A stretch of DNA of 8,128 nt from positions 1-8,128 of the forward strand of contig WGCT01000082.1 of the NCBI GenBank assembly GCA_015493625.1. The letters run 5' to 3'. Below, in pieces: positions 1 to 6,106 of this stretch. The translations under genes were made by a program, and so were the position numbers. The stretch comes from Draconibacterium sp. Lineage in GTDB: Bacteria; Bacteroidota; Bacteroidia; Bacteroidales; Prolixibacteraceae. Each line of letters begins with the position of its first letter. The first letter of the stretch is position 1. The notes under the pieces are model-generated. The model searched no databases. It had not been told where the DNA came from and saw only the letters and a list, made by a program, of their open reading frames with translations.

Positions 1-73
1 AATGCAAAATTCAAATAGTAAATGCGAATTTTTCATTTAGAAACAAGTAATAATTATGATGATTATTTTGTGA

Positions 74-139
74 TGTTGATAGGTGGAAATAACTTTTAGC
101 GTAGCGTTAAAAAAGTTATTCCGGCTATCAATATCAACA
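74..139. repeat. Imperfect long palindrome left of the IS30 element
   Basis: The inner arms AATAACTTTT (88-97) and AAAAGTTATT (111-120) are perfect complements around a 13-nt centre. The outer arms TGTTGATA (74-81) and TATCAACA (132-139) also pair. A few unpaired bases lie between the two stem segments, with extra ones on the right (121-131). The palindrome ends about 5 bp before the inferred left end of the IS30 element. It could be a terminator of an unseen gene to the left, a regulatory operator, or the structured target into which the IS inserted. IS30 itself is known to favour palindromic targets, so the last is plausible but unproven. No coding sequence is convincing in 1-140. Confidence 0.6.
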
Positions 140-177
140 GGACGGTGGTCTATTTTAACAAATGCAACAAAAGTAAA

Positions 178-201
178 ATAGGAAGCCCTAAAGCTTCCTA
201 T
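178..201. promoter_or_regulatory. Hairpin in the IS30 leader, possible minus-strand terminator
   Basis: ATAGGAAGC (178-186) pairs perfectly with GCTTCCTAT (193-201) around the 6-nt loop CCTAAA, 31 bp before the transposase start. Read on the minus strand, the stem is followed by a T-rich run (ATTTTACTTTTG), resembling an intrinsic terminator that would stop antisense transcription leaving the element. Read on the plus strand, it is a leader hairpin. Such structures at IS 5' ends can protect transposase from activation by read-through; applying that here is inference. Confidence 0.55.
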
Positions 202-232
202 AAAAAGGTTAAACCAATACTTTTGATTTGCA

Positions 233-1183
233 ATGAAAAATAAACATCTAACCTCGGTACAAAGAAACCAAATAGAGGTGTTATTAAAAACAAAAACGCC
301 GGTAAAAAAAGTAGCAGAACTTGTGAAAACAGACAAAAGCACCATTTACAGGGAGATAAAACGTAATGGAAAGAAACGTTCGTATTCAGCCAATTATGCA
401 CAAGAACTCAGTGATGAACGGAAAGAGCGTTTTGGGCGGCTTCGTAAATTTACGCCTGAAATCATAAAATTTATAAAAGAAAAAATCACAAAGGAACAAT
501 GGTCACCCAAGCAAATTGTGGGATTTTGTAGGCTCAATGATCAAGACATGGTTTCACATGAAAGCATCTATCAACTTATCAGGCAAGACAAACTTGAAGG
601 GGGGACGTTGTGGATGCACACCCGCCACAAGTTAAAGCACCGCAAACGCCCAGTGGGAGGGAAAGTTAACATCAAAAACAAAGTGTCGATTGAGCTCCGC
701 CCAGCCATCGTGGATAGCAAAGAGCGGTGCGGGGATTGGGAAATAGATACTATTATTGGCAAAGACCGAAAGGGCGCAATACTTACCATTACCGAACGAA
801 AAACAGGTTTCTTACTAATGGAAAAAATGGAAAATGGAAAGCAAGCCGAGGGGCTTGCAAAAGCTGCGGTAAGGATGCTGTTGGCATACAAAAAAACAGT
901 ACACACAATCACTTCAGACAACGGAGCAGAGTTTGCAATGCACGAATTTATTGCCGAAAAACTCGACTCCGGGTTCTATTTTGCCCATCCTTATTCCTCC
1001 TGGGAAAGAGGATTAAATGAATATACAAACAAATTAATAAGACAATATATATTAAAAGGAACAAATTTTGACTTGTACGACAGTCAGTATATCAAGAAGA
1101 TACAACATAAAATAAACAGAAGACCAAGAGAAAAATTGAACTTCCTGACTCCTGTTAAATTATTTTATGCATCTTTAAATTAA
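233..1183 (+). CDS. IS30-family transposase, intact DDE enzyme
   Basis: This 316-residue transposase should bind the element's terminal repeats and catalyse cut or copy and paste of the IS30 element around it. The N-terminus (about residues 6-46) carries the family helix-turn-helix ending in KSTIYREIKRNG. A second DNA-binding-like segment with WSPKQI follows near residue 90. The catalytic core shows D172 in GDWEID, D229 in TSDNGAEF, and E263 in WERGLNEYTN. The 33 residues between D229 and E263 are the family spacing. The C-terminus holds the NRRPREKLNFLTP motif typical of IS30. Length is normal (about 310-380) and there is no frameshift, so the protein is probably active. The usual GTNENTNG signature reads GLNEYTNK here, a modest divergence. 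The ATG at 233 gives the full HTH; no clear Shine-Dalgarno precedes it, as is common in Bacteroidota. Confidence 0.95.
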   Translation: MKNKHLTSVQRNQIEVLLKTKTPVKKVAELVKTDKSTIYREIKRNGKKRSYSANYAQELSDERKERFGRLRKFTPEIIKFIKEKITKEQWSPKQIVGFCRLNDQDMVSHESIYQLIRQDKLEGGTLWMHTRHKLKHRKRPVGGKVNIKNKVSIELRPAIVDSKERCGDWEIDTIIGKDRKGAILTITERKTGFLLMEKMENGKQAEGLAKAAVRMLLAYKKTVHTITSDNGAEFAMHEFIAEKLDSGFYFAHPYSSWERGLNEYTNKLIRQYILKGTNFDLYDSQYIKKIQHKINRRPREKLNFLTPVKLFYASLN

Positions 1184-1243
1184 TTTGTTGCATTTGTAAC
1201 TTGAATCTACGAATAATTAATTACGTTTCAAAACACGTTATAA

Positions 1244-1393
1244 TACGTTAATAAAGACTACTATAGAAAATGGCAAGCTATTATTGAACACCCATACGGA
1301 ACAATTAAACACCAATGGGGATTTAGCAATATCTCTACCAAGAGATCAATAAAAAGAGCTGAAGCCGATGTCAGTTTAATATTCGATGCAATA
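1244..1393 (+). pseudogene. 3' remnant of an IS1182-type transposase
   Basis: In the frame starting at 1244 the translation reads YYRKWQAIIEHPYGTIKHQW and continues GFSNISTKRSIKRAEADVSLIF. This matches the C-terminal signature I know from IS1182-type DDE transposases (EHPFGTIKRQWGF..., AEADVSLIFTAYNLRR). Only about 45-50 residues remain. A stop lies upstream at 1241, and the expected YNLRR ending is replaced by unrelated residues after about 1390, where the leader of the following racemase begins. It is a dead fragment left by deletion or by later insertions, including the IS30 immediately to its left. The family assignment is from memory of the motif; the fragment is too short to exclude a related IS4/IS5-type group. 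Confidence 0.75.
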
Positions 1394-1472
1394 AAGTTTA
1401 ACAATAACACTCCTCTTTATATTTATATTTCGTATTTTTCGCGTTTTTCGTAATTCAAATGTAAATTTTAAC

Positions 1473-2180
1473 ATGGAAACAGAAAAAACTATTATTGGCG
1501 TATTGGCATGGGACAACGGGAGTTCAGATACGTTGTCCCAATTAGAGAGTATGCCGGGCAATATGCTGCATCCCGATACGTTTGACTTTGATTTGAAAAT
1601 CGCAAGAGTAGAAGGTGCAGATTACAAAACCATTGTCGAGTCTCCATCTGAAGCCATTCTAAAAAACATGATTGTCACCGCCCGATTGCTGGAAAAAGAA
1701 GGTGCACGTGCTATTACCACTAGTTGCGGATTTAACGCAATCTTTCAAAAAGAACTTGCAAACGCTGTTGAAATTCCCGTTTTCACTTCCAGTCTAATGC
1801 AAATACCAATGATTTACTGCTCCTTAAAACCGAAACAGGCAGTTGGCGTGATAACTGCCGATAAACAACATCTGACCAAAGCGCATTTTATAAACAGCGG
1901 AATTCCGGAGAGTATTCCAATCAAAGTCGCATCCATTTCACAAGTCGGTGAATTTGCAAAATTACGGGATAACCCAACGGCTATTTTAGATTCCAATCTG
2001 TTTATCAACCAGGTAGTAGCAGTTACAGAAGAATTGGTTGGCAAAAACCCGGAGATTGGTAGCATTGTCCTTGAGTGCACCGATTTGCCACCATGCGCGC
2101 CCGCCATCAGACGTGCAACAGGATTAGCCGTTTTTGATATAGTTACCTTATTAAAAATGGTTCATGACGCTATTGCTTAA
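1473..2180 (+). CDS. Asp/Glu racemase-family protein, copy 1
   Basis: This 235-residue cytosolic protein belongs to the cofactor-independent two-cysteine racemase superfamily (aspartate/glutamate racemases, hydantoin racemases, maleate isomerases). The N-terminal strand IIGVLAWDNGSSDT (7-20) corresponds to the substrate-pocket start of each half. The first catalytic Cys is C85 in ITTSCGFNA; the second is C202 in VLECTDLPPCAP. Together they would act as the acid/base pair that moves a proton at a substrate alpha carbon. The length is typical. The ATG at 1473 is chosen because it coincides with the conserved start of copy 2. The gene is followed after 113 bp by the saccharopine reductase-like gene on the same strand, with a hairpin between them. 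Substrate cannot be read from the sequence. Aspartate or glutamate is only the family default; AMDase/maleate isomerase-type chemistry is a weaker alternative. Confidence 0.88.
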   Translation: METEKTIIGVLAWDNGSSDTLSQLESMPGNMLHPDTFDFDLKIARVEGADYKTIVESPSEAILKNMIVTARLLEKEGARAITTSCGFNAIFQKELANAVEIPVFTSSLMQIPMIYCSLKPKQAVGVITADKQHLTKAHFINSGIPESIPIKVASISQVGEFAKLRDNPTAILDSNLFINQVVAVTEELVGKNPEIGSIVLECTDLPPCAPAIRRATGLAVFDIVTLLKMVHDAIA

Positions 2181-2202
2181 AAGAAAGATATTAGTTTATC
2201 TC

Positions 2203-2243
2203 ACAGGAGGCTCTTGTAAAACTACTGTGCAAGTACCTCAATT
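2203..2243 (+). terminator. Hairpin after racemase copy 1 (attenuator or terminator)
   Basis: GAGG (2207-2210) plus CTTG (2213-2216) pair with CAAG (2230-2233) plus CCTC (2236-2239), with two mismatched positions between, closing a loop of about 9-13 nt. The 3' side continues TTGTAATTTTA, a weak T-rich tail. The same structure with an identical loop core (AAACTACTG) lies after racemase copy 2. Its position between two co-directional genes suits partial termination, transcript-end protection or attenuation. I cannot tell which. Confidence 0.5.
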
Positions 2244-2246
2244 GTA

Positions 2247-2261
2247 ATTTTACTACGTAAA
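2247..2261. promoter_or_regulatory. Small palindrome in the racemase-reductase gap
   Basis: TTTAC (2249-2253) and GTAAA (2257-2261) flank TAC. The counterpart after racemase copy 2 is a longer perfect palindrome. It lies 32 bp before the start codon of the saccharopine reductase-like gene, where an operator or a second stem would act. No regulator gene is visible in the window. Confidence 0.35.
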
Positions 2262-2293
2262 CTTAAAACAACTTCAACATAAAAAATTTCATT

Positions 2294-3613
2294 ATGGACA
2301 AAAAGAAAATATTGATATTAGGTGCCGGAAGGGTAGTTAAGCCTGCTGTTGATTATTTTTTGAATAAATGCAATTATCATGTAACTATTGCTACAAAAAT
2401 TGCATCACAAGCTCATAAAATAATAGGTGGAAGAAAAAATACGACTGTCATCCAATGGGATGCAACGGATCTAAAGAAGCTTGACAATCTGGTTTCTAAG
2501 GCTGATTTGGTTGTAAACTTTATACCTCCTGCTTTTCAAATAGAAACAGCCAAAATATGTCTAAAAAACAAAAAGCACATGATTCATACGGATTTTGCTT
2601 TTCCTGAAGTAATAGCAATGAATGATGAGGCCAAAAAGGCTGGAGTGATAATTTTAAACGAAATCGGTGAAGATCCTGGCCTTGATCATATGAGCATTAA
2701 AAAATTACTTGATGAAATTAAAGGAAAAGGAGGCAAAGTTTTAAATCTTGATTCTTATGGATCTGGAATACCCTCATTTGAAGATAACAGGAACCCTTTT
2801 GGATACAAGTTTTCGTGGAATCCGAAAGGCCTTATGAGATCAGCTATGGCTTCCGGTGAATACATTAAGGAAGGAAAAATTATTGAGGCAAAAAACCTTT
2901 TTGACCATTTCCGTATTATTGACATTGAAGGCTTGGGAACATTTGAAACATACCCAAACAGAAAATGTGCAGTTTATAAAGAACCTTACGAACTTGATGA
3001 TGATGTAAGTTTTTACAGAGGACTTCTCCGGTATACAGGATGGTGCAATACCATGAGAAAATTCATAAAAATGGACCTTTTAGAATATCAAAAAATTCAT
3101 GATTTTGAAAACTTAACTTATAATGATTTTATGAGTCGCCTTGTTAACTCTAATAAAAATGGAGCAGAGGCAATTGCCGACTTTTTTAATATTGAATTAA
3201 AAGATGATTTTATCAATAAATTAAGATGGCTGGGGTTCTTCGAAGATAAACAAATAGCTATTAACAAAGGCTCAAATGTAGATGTATTGGTTGATTTAAT
3301 GCTAAAAAAATTGTCATATCAACCACATGAAAAAGATATGGCAATCATTCATGATGATATTACAGTAGATTTTGACGGGAAAAGAGAGAAATGGTCTTCT
3401 ACAATGGTTCTTAAAGGAATACCAGAAGGCCATACTGCAATGGCAAGAGCTGTCTCATTACCTGTTGCTATCGCCACAAAGTTGATATTAGAAGAACAAA
3501 TAAAATTGAGAGGTTCAGTATTACCTATTTATCCTGAAATATACAATCCGGTTCTTGAAGAACTTGAGGAGTTGGGGATTAAATTTTGCCATACAAAGAA
3601 AATTCTTGAATAA
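2294..3613 (+). CDS. Saccharopine reductase (Lys9)-like dehydrogenase
   Basis: This 439-residue protein is colinear over its length with fungal Lys9 (saccharopine dehydrogenase, L-glutamate-forming, about 446 residues), which interconverts saccharopine with aminoadipate semialdehyde plus glutamate using NADP(H). The N-terminal Rossmann fold begins ILILGAGRVVKPAVDYF (6-22). Next come NFIPPAF (about 76-82) and NEIGEDPGLDHM (about 122-133). The hallmark NPFGYKFSWNPKG (about 167-179) follows, then LRYTGW, a WLGFF segment, and the C-terminal VSLPVAIATKLILE. The stretch matching CGGLPAPE in Lys9 reads YGSGIPSFED, so the substrate may not be saccharopine; other amino-acid conjugates of opine type are possible. 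No lysine-ketoglutarate reductase (Lys1-like) partner is present. The gene looks AT-richer than its neighbours (about 33% GC in sampled lines against about 44% in the racemase). No Shine-Dalgarno is evident. Confidence 0.85.
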   Translation: MDKKKILILGAGRVVKPAVDYFLNKCNYHVTIATKIASQAHKIIGGRKNTTVIQWDATDLKKLDNLVSKADLVVNFIPPAFQIETAKICLKNKKHMIHTDFAFPEVIAMNDEAKKAGVIILNEIGEDPGLDHMSIKKLLDEIKGKGGKVLNLDSYGSGIPSFEDNRNPFGYKFSWNPKGLMRSAMASGEYIKEGKIIEAKNLFDHFRIIDIEGLGTFETYPNRKCAVYKEPYELDDDVSFYRGLLRYTGWCNTMRKFIKMDLLEYQKIHDFENLTYNDFMSRLVNSNKNGAEAIADFFNIELKDDFINKLRWLGFFEDKQIAINKGSNVDVLVDLMLKKLSYQPHEKDMAIIHDDITVDFDGKREKWSSTMVLKGIPEGHTAMARAVSLPVAIATKLILEEQIKLRGSVLPIYPEIYNPVLEELEELGIKFCHTKKILE

Positions 3614-3745
3614 GCTATCGTTTAGTTGTATGAAAAATTTAACAAACTCGACTTTTGTGCTATTTGAACTAAAATCATGTAATAAAAACACTCCTTTTTA
3701 CACTTCGTAAACTTTGTATTTTTCGAAGCTCAAATGCTTTTTAAT

Positions 3746-4453
3746 ATGAAAACAGAAAAAACTATAATTGGCGTATTGGCTTGGGACAACGGGAGTTCTG
3801 ATACGTTGTCCCAACTAGAGAGCATGACGGGCAATATGCTGCATCCCGATACGTTTGACTTTGATTTAAGAATTGCAAGAGTAGAAGGAGCAGATTACAA
3901 AACCATTGTCGAGTCTCCATCTGACAACATTCTAAAAAACATGATTGTCTCCGCCCGTATGCTGGAAAAAGAAGGTGCACGTGCGATTACCACTAGTTGC
4001 GGATTTAACGCAATCTTTCAAAAAGAGCTTGCGGACGCTGTTGAAATTCCCGTTTTTGCTTCCAGTCTAATGCAAATACCAATGATTTACTGCTCCTTAA
4101 AACAGAAACAGGCGGTTGGTGTGATAACTGCCGACAAACAACATCTGACCAAAGCGCATTTTATAAATAGCGGAATTCTGGAGAGTATTCCAATCAGGGT
4201 GGCATCCATCTCGCAAGTCGGTGAATTTGCAAAATTACGGGATAATCCAACGGCTATTTTAAATTCCAATCTGTTTATCAACCAAGTAGTAGCAGTTGCA
4301 GAAGAATTGGTTGGCAAAAACCCCGAGGTGGGAGCTATAGTATTGGAGTGCACCGATTTACCCCCATGCGCACCCGCCATTAGACATGCAACAGGATTAG
4401 CCGTTTATGATATAGTTACATTATTAAGAATGGTTCATGACGCTATTGCTTAA
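3746..4453 (+). CDS. Asp/Glu racemase-family protein, copy 2
   Basis: This is a paralogue of the gene at 1473: 235 residues with 19 substitutions (about 92% identity). Both catalytic cysteines (C85 in TTSCGF, C202 in ECTDLPPCA) and the N-terminal GVLAWDNGSSDT pocket are unchanged. The substitutions are mostly conservative (K42R, T69S, I195V, K228R), with a few that could affect surface or loops (P28T, P120Q, P145L, R214H). The start is placed at 3746 rather than the in-frame ATG at 3734 because only 3746 aligns with the start of copy 1, and the extra MLFN is absent there. It is followed, after a strong hairpin, by the NhaC antiporter gene 168 bp downstream. Two functional copies could give dosage, a heteromeric enzyme or split substrate preference; the sequence does not decide. 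Confidence 0.88.
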   Translation: MKTEKTIIGVLAWDNGSSDTLSQLESMTGNMLHPDTFDFDLRIARVEGADYKTIVESPSDNILKNMIVSARMLEKEGARAITTSCGFNAIFQKELADAVEIPVFASSLMQIPMIYCSLKQKQAVGVITADKQHLTKAHFINSGILESIPIRVASISQVGEFAKLRDNPTAILNSNLFINQVVAVAEELVGKNPEVGAIVLECTDLPPCAPAIRHATGLAVYDIVTLLRMVHDAIA

Positions 4454-4475
4454 ACGAAAAATATAAATTCATCTC

Positions 4476-4516
4476 AAAGGAAGTGCTTGCAAAACTACTG
4501 TGCACGTACCTCCTTT
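4476..4516 (+). terminator. Strong hairpin after racemase copy 2
   Basis: A 16-position stem (4476-4491 with 4501-4516) has only two mismatches (A4482 with C4510, T4487 with C4505) and one G-T pair. The loop AAACTACTG is identical to that after racemase copy 1. The stem is followed by GTAATTTTAC, a modest T-rich tail. Compared with copy 1, some stem positions differ while pairing is kept or moved, so the fold rather than the exact sequence seems to be kept. The likely role is terminator, attenuator or mRNA-end stabiliser before the antiporter gene. Confidence 0.6.
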
Positions 4517-4519
4517 GTA

Positions 4520-4536
4520 ATTTTACTATGTAAAAT
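4520..4536. promoter_or_regulatory. Perfect 17-bp palindrome before the antiporter gene
   Basis: ATTTTAC (4520-4526) and GTAAAAT (4530-4536) are perfect complements around TAT. A shorter version occurs at the same place after racemase copy 1. A dimeric transcription factor site or a second small stem are both possible. It is about 85 bp upstream of the antiporter start, a distance at which an operator is reasonable. Confidence 0.4.
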
Positions 4537-4621
4537 TCAAAAAATGTCCTATAGGCATTCTCAATCAATTAAAAAATGTTAGTTTGCTCAAGAATTACAT
4601 TTTTAAAAGAATCTGTTTAAT

Positions 4622-6079
4622 ATGAAACGAGAAGCATCTTTATTTCTGGCACTGTTACCTATTTTATTTTTAATTGGAATGTTAACCTTAAACGTTCTCT
4701 ATTTCGACGATACTCTTTCGGGGGCCACCCAAATTGCACTGATGCTTGCTGCTGCAATTGCCGGCATTGTTGCTTTTCGCCTCGGAATAAGGTGGGAAAC
4801 AATGAGAGAAAAAATTGTTTCGTCAATTGGTTCTGCTATGCCATCAATTTTAATACTACTACTAATTGGCTCGCTGGCAGGAACGTGGATGATGAGCGGT
4901 GTGGTTCCGGCAATGATTTATTATGGAATTGATTTAATTAACCCGAAACTGTTTTTGTTTACGGCAGTTGTGGTAAGCTCTATTATTAGTGTTGCTACCG
5001 GAAGCTCGTGGTCGACCATTGCAACCATTGGCGTTGCGCTTCTGGGAATTGGCCACTCCATTGGAATTAACGACTCGATTGTTGCCGGTGCAATAATTAG
5101 CGGTGCCTATTTTGGCGACAAAATGAGTCCGTTAAGCGACACCACAAATCTGGCTCCGGCCATGGCAGGTACCGACCTGTTTACCCATATAAAATATATG
5201 ACCTACACAACCGCTCCGTCGATGATATTAACATTAATTATCTTTCTTTTCATTGGTTTTAACCACGATTTTTCGAGTGCTACGATAAATGTCGATAACG
5301 TAAAAACTGCAATCGACGGAACCTTTAATATCTCTCCACTTCTCTTTTTGGTTCCGGTTGTTTTGTTAACAATTATCATTCTGAAAGTTCCTCCGCTTCC
5401 TGCTCTTTTTGCCAGCGCACTACTGGGTGGTCTTTTTGCCATTATTTTTCAGCCCGATATTATTGCCAGAATTTCGGGAATTACCGATAACTATGCAAAA
5501 GCATCGTACATTTCGGTAATGACAGCAATGTTTGGCAACGTAGATTTAGTAACTTCCGACCAGAGTGTAACCGATTTATTAAGCACTTCGGGAATGGGGG
5601 GAATGCTCCATACAGTTTGGTTGACTATTTCGGCAATGATTTTTGGAGGTATTATGGAGTCGGCCGGATTACTAAAACGAATTACTCGCCCTATTATTAA
5701 ATATGCAAAAAGTACCGGTAGTTTGGTTGCTTCAACTGTTGGAACCTGTATATTTTTCAACGCTGCTACCGCAGATCAATATATTTCCATTGTTATTCCC
5801 GGACGTATGTATAGCAAAACATACGAAGAGAAAGGATTAAAACCCGAATTGCTAAGCCGCACACTCGAAGACAGCGGGACAATGACTTCGGTTTTAATCC
5901 CTTGGAACACCTGCGGTGCAACGCAATCGCGGGTTCTGGGAGTTGATACTTGGTCGTATGCTCCCTACGCTTTTTTCAATATTATCAGCCCGTTAATGTC
6001 CATTCTGTTTGCTTATCTAAACATTAAAATCAGACGTTTTAAAGATGATAAAACAGCAGATTCTGACAACAAAAAGTAG
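4622..6079 (+). CDS. NhaC-family Na+/H+ antiporter
   Basis: This 485-residue inner-membrane secondary transporter of the NhaC family exchanges Na+ for H+ and, in characterised relatives such as Bacillus MleN, may couple this to organic acid exchange. The family signature GDKMSPLSDTTNLAPA is at 165-180. It is preceded by GTWMMSGVVPAMIYYG (87-102) and TGSSWSTIATIG (126-137). Late motifs are ATADQYISIVIPGRMY, LSRTLEDSGTMTS and PWNTCGA followed by YAPYAFFN, all typical of NhaC. Long hydrophobic segments run along the whole protein (for example 5-28, 35-53, 74-96, 110-125), consistent with about 11-13 membrane spans. The C-terminus ends in a charged cytosolic tail rich in D and K. Placement after two racemases and an amino-acid dehydrogenase suggests uptake or exchange of an amino acid, but ion homeostasis alone is equally compatible. 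Confidence 0.92.
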   Translation: MKREASLFLALLPILFLIGMLTLNVLYFDDTLSGATQIALMLAAAIAGIVAFRLGIRWETMREKIVSSIGSAMPSILILLLIGSLAGTWMMSGVVPAMIYYGIDLINPKLFLFTAVVVSSIISVATGSSWSTIATIGVALLGIGHSIGINDSIVAGAIISGAYFGDKMSPLSDTTNLAPAMAGTDLFTHIKYMTYTTAPSMILTLIIFLFIGFNHDFSSATINVDNVKTAIDGTFNISPLLFLVPVVLLTIIILKVPPLPALFASALLGGLFAIIFQPDIIARISGITDNYAKASYISVMTAMFGNVDLVTSDQSVTDLLSTSGMGGMLHTVWLTISAMIFGGIMESAGLLKRITRPIIKYAKSTGSLVASTVGTCIFFNAATADQYISIVIPGRMYSKTYEEKGLKPELLSRTLEDSGTMTSVLIPWNTCGATQSRVLGVDTWSYAPYAFFNIISPLMSILFAYLNIKIRRFKDDKTADSDNKK

Positions 6080-6106
6080 ACTTTCTCAACAAATTCTTTA
6101 AATAGA

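Larger units (their letters stand above)
145..1215 (+). mobile_element. Complete IS30-family insertion sequence
   Basis: A full IS30-type transposase is framed by terminal inverted repeats. The left end carries ACAAATGCAACAAA at 158-171. The same 14 bases occur inverted at the right end (1184-1197). Extending both repeats outward by 13 bases gives weaker matching, starting GTGG at 145 and ending CTAC at 1210. This implies an element of roughly 1.07 kb, normal for the family. The right boundary is uncertain by a few bases: the second copy at the window's right end shares identity out to 1215. No clear short target duplication is visible between the bases outside 145 and those outside 1210-1215. 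Only the right half is duplicated inside this window, so the left end rests on repeat matching alone. Confidence 0.85.
1406..2262 (+). repeat. Duplicated racemase unit, copy 1
   Basis: This segment, from AACACTCCT at 1406 to the small palindrome at about 2262, recurs as a direct repeat at 3687-4536. The shared part includes the leader (common words AACACTCCT, GTATTTTTCG and TCAAATG), the whole racemase gene, and about 80 bp downstream containing a hairpin and a palindrome. The leaders have diverged more (67 against 59 bp) than the coding parts. The two copies flank the saccharopine reductase-like gene, so this is a duplication of a complete gene-plus-signals unit rather than of a reading frame alone. 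Confidence 0.85.
3687..4536 (+). repeat. Duplicated racemase unit, copy 2
   Basis: This is the second copy of the unit at 1406-2262, in the same orientation. It begins at AACACTCCT (3687-3695) and ends with the perfect palindrome at 4520-4536. The coding part is nearly unchanged, whereas the leader has several small insertions or deletions and many substitutions. That suggests an older duplication with selection on the protein rather than a very recent copy. Direct repeats of this size could recombine and delete the reductase gene between them. Confidence 0.85.

Noticed and set aside
74..139. Integron attC site
   Set aside because: The stem-loop shape is suggestive, but the ends do not fit the RYYYAAC and GTTRRRY core boxes, and no integrase or cassette array is present.
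37..345. Minus-strand frame across the IS30 left end
   Set aside because: Low-complexity hydrophobic translation crossing the IS terminus and the start of the transposase gene; no recognisable motif.
727..1020. Second plus-strand frame inside the transposase gene, possible frameshift product
   Set aside because: The main frame is intact across the whole DDE core, so no programmed frameshift is needed; this frame shows no domain.
1814..2107. Open frame on the minus strand, with a near-identical counterpart at 4087-4380
   Set aside because: Both lie antisense inside the duplicated racemase genes. Their similarity simply reflects the duplication, and the plus-strand frame carries the catalytic motifs.
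3734..3745. Upstream ATG adding MLFN to racemase copy 2
   Set aside because: Copy 1 has no equivalent residues and its start aligns with the ATG at 3746, so the later start is preferred.
4549..4556. CCTATAGG palindrome upstream of the antiporter gene
   Set aside because: Only 8 bp and without a second copy or flanking promoter elements; expected by chance in a window this size.
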